DNA of 64,000 nt from Babesia bovis T2Bo (GCF_000165395.2 NC_010574.1:1550001-1614000); one strand, 5' to 3'. Shown: positions 32,239-43,483, counted from the first letter of the stretch. Translations and numbers: made by a program. The notes: a model not told the origin generated them from the letters alone.

Positions 32239-32965
32239 ATGGTTTGCGTGCCTAGGTTGCTGATGCTCTGCGTCGCCATCGTCAGCTCCGGGCGCATATC
32301 GCAGTGTTTCATACAGGTAATGCCATGTTAGCGCGATCCATATCGTACACAGAATGGAAGGAATCGTGATATTGTTATCTACCACCGGGAATACAAAGGT
32401 ACACCAATGGATATGATTCCCGACCCCAAATTACATGAATTCAAACTCTTCTCGGAAAAAAGGCACAAAGAGGCAATGCTGGTAATGCAGTGATCTATGT
32501 ATTACACATGTCCCAGGGAAGAAAGTTTAACAAGAAGGGTAGTTCATCGCAAATTCGGCACTATCGTATAGTTGGCCGAGGAGGTGGCCTTCCACGACTG
32601 CATAAAGTCAGTGGCACTCCCACTAAACGTATTAAACTACCTGCACGACGGTAGGTACTACCTAGGACACCATAAATCAATATAGATGCATGATATTGGG
32701 GAAGATGGACAACACTAAGGCCAGAAATATTAGCCACTCAGGGAAGAAGTCACATGACCCACAGCGCCTTAATCTACAAACAAAGCGTATTTGGTGCGCA
32801 AGTAAAGGCTATTACGTACGCCTTAGGATATCTATGAGGGGACTGAAGACCATTAAACGCCTAGGTCTAGAGGAAGCGGCAAGACGATTCAACCTCAACT
32901 TGAACAACCCCAAGTTATTTGCAGGTTATGCCAATTTGAAACCTAGGTACGTACTACCCACGTGA
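32239..32965 (+). CDS. Organellar ribosomal protein bL28, probably apicoplast
   Basis: Four exons: 32239-32316, 32353-32481, 32517-32650 and 32686-32965, with introns of 35-36 nt; 206 residues. Exon 1 encodes a hydrophobic leader (VPRLLMLCVAIVSSG), then about 90 mostly basic residues, then the bL28 core: RCMILGKMDNTKARNISHSGKK, LNLQTKRIW, GYYVRLRISMRGLKTI. Bacterial bL28 has the same order of 'CxxTGK', 'SHS', 'N..xxRxW' and 'R..VS.KGxRxIdKxGI'. The leader suggests entry through the secretory path to the apicoplast rather than the mitochondrion. The last codons may be spliced again (donor near 32946), which would move the stop to about 33052 and overlap ispE. The simple reading ends at 32965. 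Confidence 0.8.
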
Positions 32966-33048
32966 ATACTGCTTGCCTTTCCAGCGATAATAAATATACA
33001 GCAAGCCGAAGCAACCTGTTATGCTACAGGATGTCGACACCGAGAGCG

Positions 33049-34255
33049 TTATAAGTAACTGAATTCACAGCGAGTGTCTCCAGGTTGCATTAACCTGGTT
33101 TTTACAATCTTCAGAGGGCGGCCGAATACCTCCCTAACACGTAATACATCAATGTCATCCACTCCTATGGCAAAGCAGGCGCTGCCGCTGCCGCTCATGC
33201 CGTACTGATGTTGACCCAGGTTGTCTGCTAGTGTTGACAGCAGGGACTTCACAACTTCATTATCTATACATGACTCCAGGCTGTTATGAGGCCTGTACTT
33301 GTCGAATTGCGCCAGTTCTATAATGGCCCTCTCCATTGAATACGTTCGATATTCCATACGCCCCTGCTGCATCAACTCACGAGCACGCTTGAATATTTCA
33401 GCCGTATTACATACCTCGTCAGGTATTAAGATGTATAGCGGCATCGTGTAATTCAACGGTGGTAGAGGCGTTACTTTGTCGCCCCTACCAGATACTAGAG
33501 CTATGCTGTCTGGGACAGTATATATCCTTAGATATAACATACCACTAGACTGTAGAAATGCAAAGTCAGAACCAATTGAAAGGCTCTCTTCAGGAGGTAG
33601 CATGCTACCAAGTGACTTTAGAACATATGCCCCGTCAGCAGTACCGCCACCAAGTCCAGTGCCAGCAGGTATGCGTTTTCGAGTCAACACTAAATATGAC
33701 TCGTTGCCCCTGCGAGCTTTGTCCAAAGTCTTGGCAATGAGGTTGGACTCGTCAAAGGGGAATGATACATCGGTCTCGCTAGAACGATTCGACGCGTGTT
33801 TATCTATTTTCTATGAGGTACTTCCTGCCCAAAATACCTATGTCCGATGTTTCGTCCAAAAGTAACAGTACATCACCCTGAGGAGTAGTGTCATAGTGCT
33901 TAGACAGCAGGTCAGCGTCCACATCGCGTAACAGCTTTATCGATATGTGATCTCCCCAAAGAATCTTGTGCATCACGCTGTGAATGCTCAACAGCGAGTC
34001 CGATACACGAGATGAAGGGTCGATATCCAACGAAAGGTTAACCTTAGCAAAGGCTACGCCCCGATGGTCCCAGAATGTACCATCCCCTGCACTTTATGCA
34101 ACTTCCCAAGATCCAAACTACCTACCATGCGATAAATCATCCAAAAGATGAATAGGCTCATCTTCTTCTATTACTATATTGCGATGTTGGCGGTGGAAGG
34201 CTGAGGGCACAGACATACAACCGGCAAACGCCAGACATGGCCTTATATGCCTCAT
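33049..34255 (-). CDS. ispE: IspE, CDP-ME kinase, apicoplast-targeted
   Basis: Three exons on the minus strand: 34255-34126, 34086-33822 and 33778-33049, with introns of 39 and 43 nt; 374 residues. The N-terminus MRHIRPCLAFAGCMSVPSAF is a plausible signal peptide and is followed by a transit-like stretch. The enzyme core begins at FAKVNLSLDI (consensus AKINLxLxI). The GHMP ATP loop is IPAGTGLGGGTADGAYVLK, with Thr in place of the usual Ser. The third motif is MSGSGSACFAIGV near the C-terminus. It phosphorylates CDP-methylerythritol in the plastid MEP pathway, two steps before the substrate of IspG (8158-10824). The start codon is only 43 nt from the divergent gene at 34299. The 3' end is 83 nt from that of bL28. 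Confidence 0.9.
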
Positions 34256-34298
34256 TAGAGCACCAGGTAACAAAGATTATACCATGTAACTAAACAAC
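34256..34298. promoter_or_regulatory. 43-nt bidirectional spacer between ispE and a small gene
   Basis: The start codons at 34255 (minus) and 34299 (plus) are 43 nt apart. The sequence is AT-rich with no recognised element. An ATG at 34283 is followed at once by a stop. Any core promoters must overlap the opposite transcript. Confidence 0.5.
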
Positions 34299-34680
34299 AT
34301 GGTGGTAGCTCGGAATGTGCAATTGGCACGCCGTGCTGCCACCAGATCGGTATTGAAACTCAAGCAGACCTACTACCACCGCCTATGGTACGCACTAACA
34401 GCACGTAAATGGGATGAATTCGAAAGATTACAACGTGAAATGAAGTTAGTTGCTATTGTGTATTATAGAATCCATAGAATACGCAATATAAACCATGATG
34501 AAGTTACCTACACACTAAAGGCGCATCAATGCATTCTCAACCCGCACGTGTCTAGCATGTCGGTATGTACCGTCTTGTAGATACTAACCACTGCAGAGTT
34601 ATATGGTAATCGAGGAAATGAAGCGTGCCCTGGTACACCCAGCAGTAATACGCATGAATGAAGTTGGTGTATATCATTAA
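34299..34680 (+). CDS. Small conserved protein, possible PPR-like or mitoribosomal
   Basis: Three exons, 34299-34444, 34478-34562 and 34597-34680, with introns of 33 and 34 nt; 104 residues. The N-terminus is basic and amphipathic (VARNVQLARRAATRSVLKLK), like a mitochondrial presequence. The rest contains WYALTARKWDEFERLQREMK, HDEVTYTLKAHQCIL and SYMVIEEMKRALVHPAV, which look like one and a half helical hairpins of a pentatricopeptide-type repeat. All three frames join cleanly. I cannot name a family. A small mitoribosomal or mitochondrial RNA-binding subunit is plausible. Confidence 0.6.
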
Positions 34681-34733
34681 CATCATACTCTACAGCAACT
34701 TATCAACTCATACTTCGAGCTCGAGGAACTAAA

Positions 34734-35237
34734 ATGCCAACCACCAGCGCCATTGTGGCAAAATTTCGCAAAAGCAACATGGCAAACGTCATTGAGGTTG
34801 GTCATATTAGGAGTATAATGAACCACAGATTAAATCGTCAACGCATACAGAAACTGAAGCAAAGGCTACAGCAAATGGACCCTGAAGATGTATTGAAATT
34901 GGGACAAGAGGTAGGATCTATTGTAGCGGATAACGATATACAGGACATGGCCGAATTGGCACATGATGAATTCCTACAAGATGCATTTTCCGCCACCCTT
35001 GCCATGGACGAAATACACGACGAACCCATCGCAATATCGCAAGAAATTAGCCACGAAGAGGACTCCCATAGATCACAACAGTTGGAACAACTTGAACGTG
35101 ATGCCGATGCCCAAATGCTCACTGAAGAAGAGGCTTTCACAGAACTCGACATGGAATACGACAGTGAACTTGAATTGGAAACTGATCTGGAGTACCTATA
35201 TCTAAGGAAAACAAGAGAAAATGAACTAAATGATTAA
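34734..35237 (+). CDS. Acidic coiled-coil protein, unknown function
   Basis: One exon encodes 167 residues from the ATG at 34734. The first 60 residues are basic with a helical run (NHRLNRQRIQKLKQRLQQMD). After residue 60 the chain is strongly acidic and probably helical, ending in ELDMEYDSELELETDLEYLY. No domain is recognised. Its stop codon (35235-35237) overlaps the stop of the convergent ORC-like gene within the palindrome TTAA at 35234-35237. Codon use looks like its neighbours. It could be a chromatin-linked or ribosome-associated chaperone-like protein, but there is no direct support for either. Confidence 0.6.
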   Translation: MPTTSAIVAKFRKSNMANVIEVGHIRSIMNHRLNRQRIQKLKQRLQQMDPEDVLKLGQEVGSIVADNDIQDMAELAHDEFLQDAFSATLAMDEIHDEPIAISQEISHEEDSHRSQQLEQLERDADAQMLTEEEAFTELDMEYDSELELETDLEYLYLRKTRENELND

Positions 35238-36904
35238 TACAGCTTACGCCGTTGCCGTTTGTGTATAGGCCTTGTATTCAAACTGTTAGCTATCTTACTG
35301 TACTTCTGGATACCAATCTCATCCATAGTGAACTCCAAGTCCAATCCGACAAAAGCTGGTGATATCGGTAACACCACACTAGATAACGTGTTGTGGTCAT
35401 ATAGCAGCGATACCAGGTTATCATCGTTACCGCATACGCCCGATTTGGAAATTATACCCAGCTCCTTGAAAATGTCAATAGCCTCACTAAATTGTGATAG
35501 GCAAAAGTTCTCCACGTCTGTCTTCTCCATACTAAGCATGTCGGCAAGATGGAGTAGTGATACCTGCGCCAGTATTACTTAATGTTAGTGTTTAGGTACT
35601 CAATGGAATTTGGTGCTACAATAGAGTGTACCTACCTTAATTGACTGGAGTGATACAACGATGTTGTCATCGTCACGAGCTGATTTGGCAATTGCTAGTA
35701 AAGTAAGCAATTGCATAAGCGGAAGCGATTTCACTCGAGTCTCCAATAAAGCAGATTTGGTTAACGATAGAGTAGGAGTCAAACTGCCAACGTCACGATG
35801 ATCCACTTGAAATGATTCCAAGCTGTTTACAACAGCATCTATATAGCCACGTTTGGGAGTCTCACAATCCTCCATGGATCTCTCAGGAGTGTTCTCATAA
35901 GATGTAGGCACCATGTCATCACGCTGCATCTCAAGATCAGACATGGAGTTAGCTAATGCGCGACTGAATGCTGTTAAACAATTGCATCAACACCTACGTA
36001 AATGTGTCTAAACAAGCGCGTAGGTCACCAGAAGTGTTGGCAACGCGACGTGCCAACAGAAGAATAGATGTGTCCTTGATGATCCTAGTGTAAGGAACCT
36101 CTAATGAAGCAAGCTTGCCCTTGATTATAGATATTATCTGCCGTTCCGTGTATGGCTTGAATAGTAAAAATTGGCACTGCTTCTCAGTAATCAACGTTGC
36201 CAATCGGAGGTTGTTGGATATTGCGATGAAAAGAACACGACTGCCCCTAGCATGACTGGCACTTAATAAAGCCTGTAACATCCAATTCGAATGCTTCCCA
36301 GTTACTGAATTGAACACAAATGTTTGGAGATAGTCAACCTCATCCATCACACAAACAGTGTATCGTGGAGCTTGGCTAAAGGCAGTGGCCAATGACGAGC
36401 ATACATCACGGTAATTCAGTAACTTGCACTTTGAACCGTTAGGCACCACGTCAGAGCGTCTAGCACGACGTTTAACAACCAAATCATATATGGATTGAAT
36501 AACCTGCCACGCAGAGACGTAAGAGCTACCAGAAATAGTAACACTATTGATATCCGATCGCCCTTTTAAACACTCAGAGACCACGTGATTTACCGTGGTG
36601 GTCTTCCCAGTACCGCAGACACCAAATACAAATATGGCACGACCAACTTTGTCTCGAATGCCACTGCAACCATTGTATGAAGGATATATACGGCTTACCA
36701 CTCGATAATGTCAGACAAAGTAGCACTCTCATCGTCCCGACAGCCTAAATAAACATTCGAAGATAGACTGAGAAGCTCTATAGCGCGTTTTTGAAGTGAA
36801 ATTAAACGCTCAGGTGTAATAACCGCTTCTTCAGACAAATGTTGTGTATCATGCGGGAGTGATGTCGTTGGCGAGCACAAAGGCTCCATGGCAGAAGATG
36901 CCAT
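35234..36904 (-). CDS. ORC1/CDC6-type AAA+ replication initiator
   Basis: Four exons on the minus strand: 36904-36699, 36663-35998, 35963-35636 and 35563-35234, with introns of 34-72 nt; 509 residues. The AAA+ core shows Walker A GVCGTGKTTTV, Walker B VMDEVDYL, and sensor 1 ISNNLRLA (consensus iaNtldLp). Downstream comes FKPYTERQIISIIKGKL (ORC/CDC6 consensus FxpYt...i...Rl) and ANTSGDLRACLD (sensor 2, SGDxRxxLd). The last 200 residues should be a winged-helix domain that contacts DNA. There is no BAH domain and the length fits CDC6, but apicomplexan Orc1 can be difficult to tell apart. It would load MCM helicases at origins. It divides a 381-nt spacer with the PUF gene and overlaps the neighbouring gene's stop by 3 nt. 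Confidence 0.83.
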
Positions 36905-37285
36905 AAAGGAATGTTACAACTGCTACCAAAAAATGTACAACATTATTAAATAACTATTCTGCCAAGGATAAAGGACCTAGACAAGTAACAACAGGACCAG
37001 ACAATGGCATAAGCAATGGAAGGATGACACGTTTCGAATCAACAGTGTTGAAAACAATGCATTATCAATAAAACATTAAATAAAATAACACAGTTACTCG
37101 ATCGTATCTATTTATTCACATGAAAGCCATGACATATATCAGGCAACTGTCATGCCCAAACTTTCCTGGAGGGAAAACAGCAACCTTAGAATTTACATTA
37201 CCTATTCAATATCCATTAATATATTACACATCGATATGATTGGTAATTAGGTGTTATTTTTATTTATTTACATAAACAAATAATA
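36905..37285. promoter_or_regulatory. Divergent region, ORC-like / PUF-type gene
   Basis: These 381 nt lie between start codons at 36904 (minus) and 37286 (plus). They are strongly AT-rich (many ATTA and TTAT runs). No open frame or structural motif is recognised. Confidence 0.4.
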
Positions 37286-39208
37286 ATGAAGCTGAATATA
37301 CAGCGACCGGGGGAAGCCTCTAAGGGCAAGTTCCGAGGTAAAAATACATCCGGTGGCCCTAAATCAAGCCGCAAACCTAAAAGCACAAATATGAAGTCAT
37401 CAAAGCCCAAAACGCCACCAAAGAAACAAAAGACGGCGTTATCGAAAGCCAGTAAAACCCAGAGCAAGAAAGATAATGATACATTAAATGAAGGTGTGGT
37501 CAACTTTGACGCTAAACGCAAGCGTAACAAGGAACCTGTCACACTAAAGGCCAAGCTCGATAAGGCAAAAGGAAAGAAACCAATAGCTAAGAAAAGATCC
37601 ACAAAGGAAACTACCAAGAAACCTAATGTGAAGAAAGAAGTGAAAAAGTCAAAAGAAGAGATGATAAAGGAAATCAATAAAATATATAGCAGACTCTTAG
37701 TTGATCACAAGAAGCAGGATACCGTGAAAACAACTATAGCCGAGTTGATTCGGAAAATCGGTGCCGACAACTACAGTGTGGTAAGTAGTACCCTGTAATG
37801 TTATATGTACGCAGACCGCTAATAAAAGACACATATCTAGAGTGCTCCAAGCATGTTTGAAATACGGCGATACAAAAGTACGCACGTCCATATTCGAATC
37901 GCTCAAGAAGGACTTTTCACTACTTAACCTAAACGTGCACAGCGCAAGGTTCCTCATCAAGGTCTTCCACTACTGTAACGTGGATGCCAAGGCATTCCTA
38001 CGGCAGTCGTTCTTCAATGATAAAAACAAAGTACTGCTCTTCTCTAGATACGGGTCGCTCGTCATGGACGTGATATACCAGAAGCTAAGGAACAAGGAAC
38101 AGCTGGAAATACTAAGGCTCTATGCCCTATCCAACCACTTTGTGATGGACAAGGAATCCCTAAGGAAGGCCGAGCAGTGTGGGTCAATAAACCAGCTGAT
38201 AACAACAATAAACGATAGTGAGACTAAGGATACCTGTGTCGAGATGTTGAAGAGCTCGGTACTGAAAATGGTTGACAAGGCGCAATTGACCGCCGCACTA
38301 TCGCATGATATAGTTTATATGTATTGGAGGTTATGTGATGATAAAAAGGAAGTGACCTCTTTGCTACTGCCAGTGTTCGGTCAACTGCTCTCTACTCGCA
38401 ACGGTAACACAGTTTTGTGCGACCTATATGGGTACGCCGATAAAAAGGCTAGGAAAACAATGCTGAAAGCATTGAAAACGGATTTCCCAGAAGCCGTTTA
38501 TAACTCTGTAAACGTTGGTTTCCTTATTAAGGCCGCATTGGCCACCGATGACACGAAGATGACAATAGAGTGCCTGATCAAGCCACTGCAGGATGACCTG
38601 AGTAAGGTATTATCGCATCAATACGCACACCTATTTATCAAATCGATCCTAGATAACGCAAAGGACATCGAATCGCATACCAGCTTGAAAAATCTAGAAA
38701 CTAGGCAACGGGAATTGCGTGACTACGTCCTACCGTTACTAACAGATCTGTTCACGACCATAGAGCTAAAGGAAGTCATCCAAAACAAAAGCGCGTGCGC
38801 AATACTCCAGGGAACAATCAAACTGTCCGGTTCTGCCGATATACTGCACTCAGTAGTCGACGTCCTGAGGGATGACGTCGATGATGAGATGAAGCTTCTC
38901 CAGAACCTGTAAGTCGTTGCATACGTATTACATAATCCTGCAGTGACACCCTGCGGTTCATCCAATCATTAATAAAGAAGCCAGGTGAGACCTTGGAATC
39001 CCTAAAACCTTATCGGGAATTCTGGCCAGTAGTTAAAATTAAAGCAAACCGCATACTCACAAGCCAGTGTGTCTTCATATTGGTGGATATACTAGAAGCA
39101 GCAATGAAGCAAGAGGACGAAGAAACTATTGCTGACTTTAAAGAGACAGTAACTATAGAAAAGGTTAAAAAAGCATGCGCAAGCCTCAAAAAACGTAGGT
39201 TTTATTAG
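37286..39208 (+). CDS. PUF6/PUM3-type pumilio-like nucleolar protein
   Basis: Three exons, 37286-37780, 37815-38908 and 38944-39208, with introns of 34 and 35 nt; 617 residues. The first 150 residues are Lys-rich, nucleolar in character. They are followed by KEEMIKEINKIYSRLL and NKRHISRVLQACLKYGDTKVR, the start of the PUM3/Puf6 superhelix (consensus TSRVLQxClKyG). Later blocks include FSRYGSLVMDVIYQKL and GNTVLCDLYGYADKKARK. The C-terminal part corresponds to the CPL domain. Proteins of this group bind RNA with little sequence specificity and act in 60S ribosome assembly or in mRNA localisation. The start is the first ATG after a TA-rich leader. It ends 218 nt from the convergent mL41 gene. 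Confidence 0.85.
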
Positions 39209-39426
39209 GTGATTAATATAGTTCCTTAGAAAAGGAAAAACACGTCGGGATAGATATACTGCTGAACCTTATATCGCAATAAGCTATCAACATAATATGA
39301 CCGTTGGCAACAACACTATATAATGCATTGGTATATAACATACAGTGAACTAGTTAAACATGTATACCTAAAGACTCAATGACATTAACACACAGTGTTA
39401 AGATACTGGGTACTATATAGATCCAT

Positions 39427-39751
39427 TCATTTATTATCCTCGAGGTATTTGATTGTTTTTGGGGAAACATATGGTTTGAGCTGGTGGTAAATATGATGGA
39501 ACCAAGTAAACTTACCTCGGGGTCCATATGTTCAGGTACATGTAAATTTGGTACCAGCATCTTGTTTATCAAGAAGAATCCTGTAGACAACTGTATGATG
39601 CCATGGCACACAAACCTTTCTTAGTATGTCTACCAAGACCAACGGCACCGAAACCCTTTTTAAAACCAATAGGAGCAAATTTTGCTAATAGAGGGCCACG
39701 TCCTTTACTCGAGCCATATCGAGCGTACCTTGCGATAGAGAAGAACAACAT
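39427..39751 (-). CDS. Mitochondrial ribosomal protein mL41
   Basis: Three short exons on the minus strand, 39751-39616, 39580-39516 and 39480-39427, with two 35-nt introns; 84 residues. The order of motifs matches mL41 (MRPL41): SSKGRGPLLAKFAPIGFKKG, then GLGRHTKKGFFLINK, then MLVPNLHVPEHMDPELKPYVS, the last corresponding to VPDLxxFxLKPYVS. The protein belongs to the large subunit of the mitochondrial ribosome. The first 12 residues (MLFFSIARYARY) may form a short import signal. The last two exons would be missed by simple open-frame calling. The final 18 codons are supported by LKPYVS after the junction. Confidence 0.85.
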
Positions 39752-41022
39752 GAGTGAAATTCAACAGTGTTTTAGACATTAAAATAATAAACTTGCATTA
39801 GTACATTTATTAGTTTAATGGTAATCCATAGTTTATGTGTACCATACATTAATGATTATGGCACGCCATGCAAGAGGTCTTACACAGATACAATAACTAA
39901 ACATATATGTGACATAACTTTTATATCTAGTGGCGCAGACTGCCTGGACAACACAGATTTATATAGACATCCAACGACTATGTTACACATCTGAAGTAGA
40001 TCACATTGCGGGAATTTAGCGACAGGAATGAATGTAAATGTTTTCAGTTAGTTATATACAGCCATTGAACGTCATATCAAGTGAGAAACGAAGTAACTGT
40101 TCAATCTTTAGACACATGTGTAGACAAAGGTTATGAGACGCAGAAGGTGAATGAAATAATATTCTAGACATCAGCTATATCAAAACAACACACAGATACA
40201 CACATGATTGCTAATGCTTTATCCTGTTAAGATAGTAATTAACAAATGTGTAAGCGAAATACTGCTTAAACATACCCAAAAGGCTGCGTGTGATCTCAAA
40301 AGATGGATAAAATAGACATACAATAAGTACACATTTTGATGAATAGATACTAGAATACTATAACACAACGTCGTAGACACGATGAATCACATCACGTTGC
40401 CCCAAGATGGACAAACACCGGCAAAGCATTTACACATGGTGTGTGCGCAGTGTGTGTCAGTTGACGAAAGTCACTCGGCATACACATCTGTCCCATTATA
40501 TGATTATATCATTTAGGCCGGTGTTGTTAGGCTAGACACCCACGGAACGCGTTCAATACGCATTCTACGCGTCCGTATTTGTGCACCCGAGGTGCATCCG
40601 CCTCTTTTGTCTAACATGTACTACATAGACAGACCGTTCCTATGCAATGTGTAACACCAAATCGTTGTAAACAGAAGGGAAACAACGTGTTATAGGTGGT
40701 AAAAAGCTTTTGCTTCAGGAATAGGTACTTTTCTTGTGTGCAACTTGTTGCAAGCACAGAGACACTGTTTTTACGACTTTCGCAACGAATAACGGTGCTG
40801 AATGACGCTTTGCAACAGAATTACCACTATTTGAATTGGTACATCGCAAGGTGTACGTATTTTATCTTACAAGGATCTTCTTTGGCCGACATACATGACA
40901 ACATCTCTTGGATAATATACTTCTCTATTTCGTGGTGGATTTTATTTCTTCTAGGCCTTAGAGGCAACATTTCCAAGTTACGTATCCATTCTGTGTCAGT
41001 GATATAGCATTGGAACACAAGA
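39752..41022. promoter_or_regulatory. 1.27-kb divergent region upstream of ApiAP2 gene, with palindromes
   Basis: This is the longest gene-free stretch. It lies between mL41 (minus) and the ApiAP2 gene (plus), and includes a GC-rich island at about 40510-40610. That island has the perfect 10-nt palindrome GAACGCGTTC (40545-40554), an ACGCGT repeat at about 40567, and TGCACC-CGA-GGTGCA at 40582-40596. Short open frames (40696-41007 plus; 40827-41057 minus) lack ATG or similarity and are not called. The long 5' region suits a regulated gene such as an ApiAP2 factor. Confidence 0.5.
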
Positions 41023-43203
41023 ATGGATACAGCTCCAGTCAATCTAGACAGCAACACGGTTATTCATCAATCCTCAAATGTACCACGTTCTGTAGGTACA
41101 GAGGAATTAAACAATGATATAACTAGGTATGCAAGTTTACAATCTTCTGAATTGCCATCGGAAGACCCACTATCTGCACTACCCACGTCCCACAAAGACG
41201 GGAAGACCAACCTGATGAGCTTGGCGTCTATTGAAACCCAGCCATCATTTGGTCAATTAAACACTAACTATGCAAGGTCCGAATTAAGTTTCGATGGTGA
41301 CAAGAAGGTCAATGGATATGGTACGCAATATAATGCCTTCTATGGCCTCGAAAACAACTGGTCGTACAACAACTCTCAAGCCATTGACCCTAACGACCCT
41401 TTGCAAAACCAACTTTCATTGGACTCACAAGCATCGCTCTATAACAGTTGCACAAATTCAACGGTGGCCAAATTTGAGGGAGAGGCCCTGCAAATCAGCA
41501 ACAACCAAATACAGTCATTCAACCAAGAGCACCTACAGCAGCAACCCATCCTTCCGGTAACCTACAACCAGAAAGTTGTTGCTACTAACCCATCCATAAT
41601 AGTGGATAGGAACGAACGCTCACTCATTGTACAATGGTTTGAAAATGACGTCAAACGGGAACAGAGAATATCATACAAAAAGTATGGTAACGCAAAGGCA
41701 CACCAAAGAGCCGAAAACCTAATTGCCAAACTACTTAACGGATCCACCTTTGACCAATTGTACCCAGAAAAGGGACCACCAATCCTAACCATCTTCGAAA
41801 ACGTCGGAGTGTACCAAGTGTCACTCACACGTGATAGAATACTTAGGGAATGGAGGGTCGACTGGGTCAACAACACAGGAGCCAAAATGAGGGCCAGATG
41901 GTCATGCAAAAAGGTAGGAAACGACGAAGCGAAAAACAGAGCCGAAATGTTCGCTAACAGCCTTATACAAGGCAACTTTAACCCAAGACTACTGCACAAA
42001 GCCACGGGTACCAGGCTTTCAAGAAATGATATGAAATTCAGTGCTGTAATAAATGAAAATGATTATGGCAAGACCGATACAGTGGCACCACTCACCAGAG
42101 TTAAAAAAACAGATACCAAGGAGAATTCAAAGAAAAGGAGAAGCACTGGTAACTCAAGCGCTCGGAAGAACAACAATAAAAATAACAACTTATGGAAAGG
42201 TGATCAGGTGGATTACTACAAAGGGAACAAAATGGGATCGCCAGATTTCCACAGCGTATCTACCGAGGGCTCATTCACTGGATACTACAACGTCTTTGCC
42301 GAATCTGATAATAAACTCCCAATGCAAAACGGAGCATTCGGCCCACTCGGGCCGCATGGCGATGCCCTTATACCACACAATTGGCAGAATTTCTCAGCAA
42401 ACCAAAAAATGCCCTATGGACAAGCTCACGATTGGAACTACAATGACGCACAAATGGATTACATGTATAACCCTATGTATGGAAACATGCCAGGGGATAA
42501 TATGACAAACGTTGATTGGATGGGCATGCCTTGTATGGATAACTATGCTACCAATGGACTTGATGCACCATTGACAGTATGCGACCTAGCCGAAGACAAC
42601 AAACAAAATGGCGACGCACAAAACAACAACTGTTACATGCCGTACTACCACATGTACCAACCTACTCAAAACCCATGCTTCCAGGATTCCTTGTGTACAC
42701 AAAACACAATGACCACCACCCTAAACGAAACGGAAAGCATACCCGACCATTTGTCATACTCAGCTCCTCCATACAATGATGGCGAACACAAAGTACCAGA
42801 TCTCGTGTTGCCACAAGCTTACGTAACACCTCAAGATAGCGAACGCACTGCAAGGTCATCATGTGATACAGGTAAAATATCACAAAGTAGACCCGATGAA
42901 TCTAACATCGAAACCGCAAAGGACATACCAAACAACATATCAATGACATGGCCAGGATATGATGGTATGATGAACAATGAATATGAAATGAACGGAAATA
43001 TTGATATGTACCTACCGGAAAACAACATCATGCCAACACAGATGTTGGACCCAAAGAAATTAAATACTGACAGAACCAAGCACTATGAACCAAATCAAAT
43101 GGTTCATGATGTGCCAGATTACTTCAACAGTACGAATGTGCATAATGGATTGCACCCTCAAATAACAAAAATTGTCGACAACATGGGACAAGTATACTAC
43201 TAA
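41023..43203 (+). CDS. ApiAP2 transcription factor with two tandem AP2 domains
   Basis: A single exon encodes 726 residues. Two AP2-type domains lie side by side. The first, about residues 190-240, has SLIVQWFENDVKREQRISY then KKYGNAKAHQRAENLI. The second, about 260-318, has GVYQVSLTRDRILREWRVDW then CKKVGNDEAKNRAEMFANSL. Both end in the typical amphipathic helix that packs under the three DNA-contact strands. The flanks are low-complexity and Asn/Gln/Met-rich, with frequent PYYHMY-type and NNK runs. ApiAP2 proteins are the main specific transcription factors of Apicomplexa. Tandem domains are known from AP2-I/AP2-SP type factors, but I cannot assign an orthologue. The long upstream region with palindromes is noted separately. 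Confidence 0.87.
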   Translation: MDTAPVNLDSNTVIHQSSNVPRSVGTEELNNDITRYASLQSSELPSEDPLSALPTSHKDGKTNLMSLASIETQPSFGQLNTNYARSELSFDGDKKVNGYGTQYNAFYGLENNWSYNNSQAIDPNDPLQNQLSLDSQASLYNSCTNSTVAKFEGEALQISNNQIQSFNQEHLQQQPILPVTYNQKVVATNPSIIVDRNERSLIVQWFENDVKREQRISYKKYGNAKAHQRAENLIAKLLNGSTFDQLYPEKGPPILTIFENVGVYQVSLTRDRILREWRVDWVNNTGAKMRARWSCKKVGNDEAKNRAEMFANSLIQGNFNPRLLHKATGTRLSRNDMKFSAVINENDYGKTDTVAPLTRVKKTDTKENSKKRRSTGNSSARKNNNKNNNLWKGDQVDYYKGNKMGSPDFHSVSTEGSFTGYYNVFAESDNKLPMQNGAFGPLGPHGDALIPHNWQNFSANQKMPYGQAHDWNYNDAQMDYMYNPMYGNMPGDNMTNVDWMGMPCMDNYATNGLDAPLTVCDLAEDNKQNGDAQNNNCYMPYYHMYQPTQNPCFQDSLCTQNTMTTTLNETESIPDHLSYSAPPYNDGEHKVPDLVLPQAYVTPQDSERTARSSCDTGKISQSRPDESNIETAKDIPNNISMTWPGYDGMMNNEYEMNGNIDMYLPENNIMPTQMLDPKKLNTDRTKHYEPNQMVHDVPDYFNSTNVHNGLHPQITKIVDNMGQVYY

Positions 43204-43483
43204 TCGCACAAGGGGCTTTATTGCCATTTAAATCATCAAGAACTCATATGAAGACGATTTAAACAAACCCACATCTTTGAAAAACCACGGGCATTGTCAT
43301 GTGCCTACATGGCTACCAACACAAAGGAGCTATCAAATGGGCGACCCAAAGACCACGTTGTACGTGGTTAAATTCTGCACGGCAGAACTCCACTTTCCAG
43401 GAATCTTTGGTATTTTGACTTAAATTCACTAATTTTGATAATGCGAATGTGATCACGTCGTTTATCCTTACACACCTTGGTAT

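Noticed and set aside
32946..33052. Extra 3' exon of bL28
   Set aside because: A donor and acceptor exist and keep frame, but the core is complete before 32965 and the added residues show no conservation I can see; kept as an alternative only.
40696..41007. Hydrophobic open frame upstream of the ApiAP2 gene
   Set aside because: Starts without ATG, no similarity, out of frame with the gene; treated as leader or promoter DNA.
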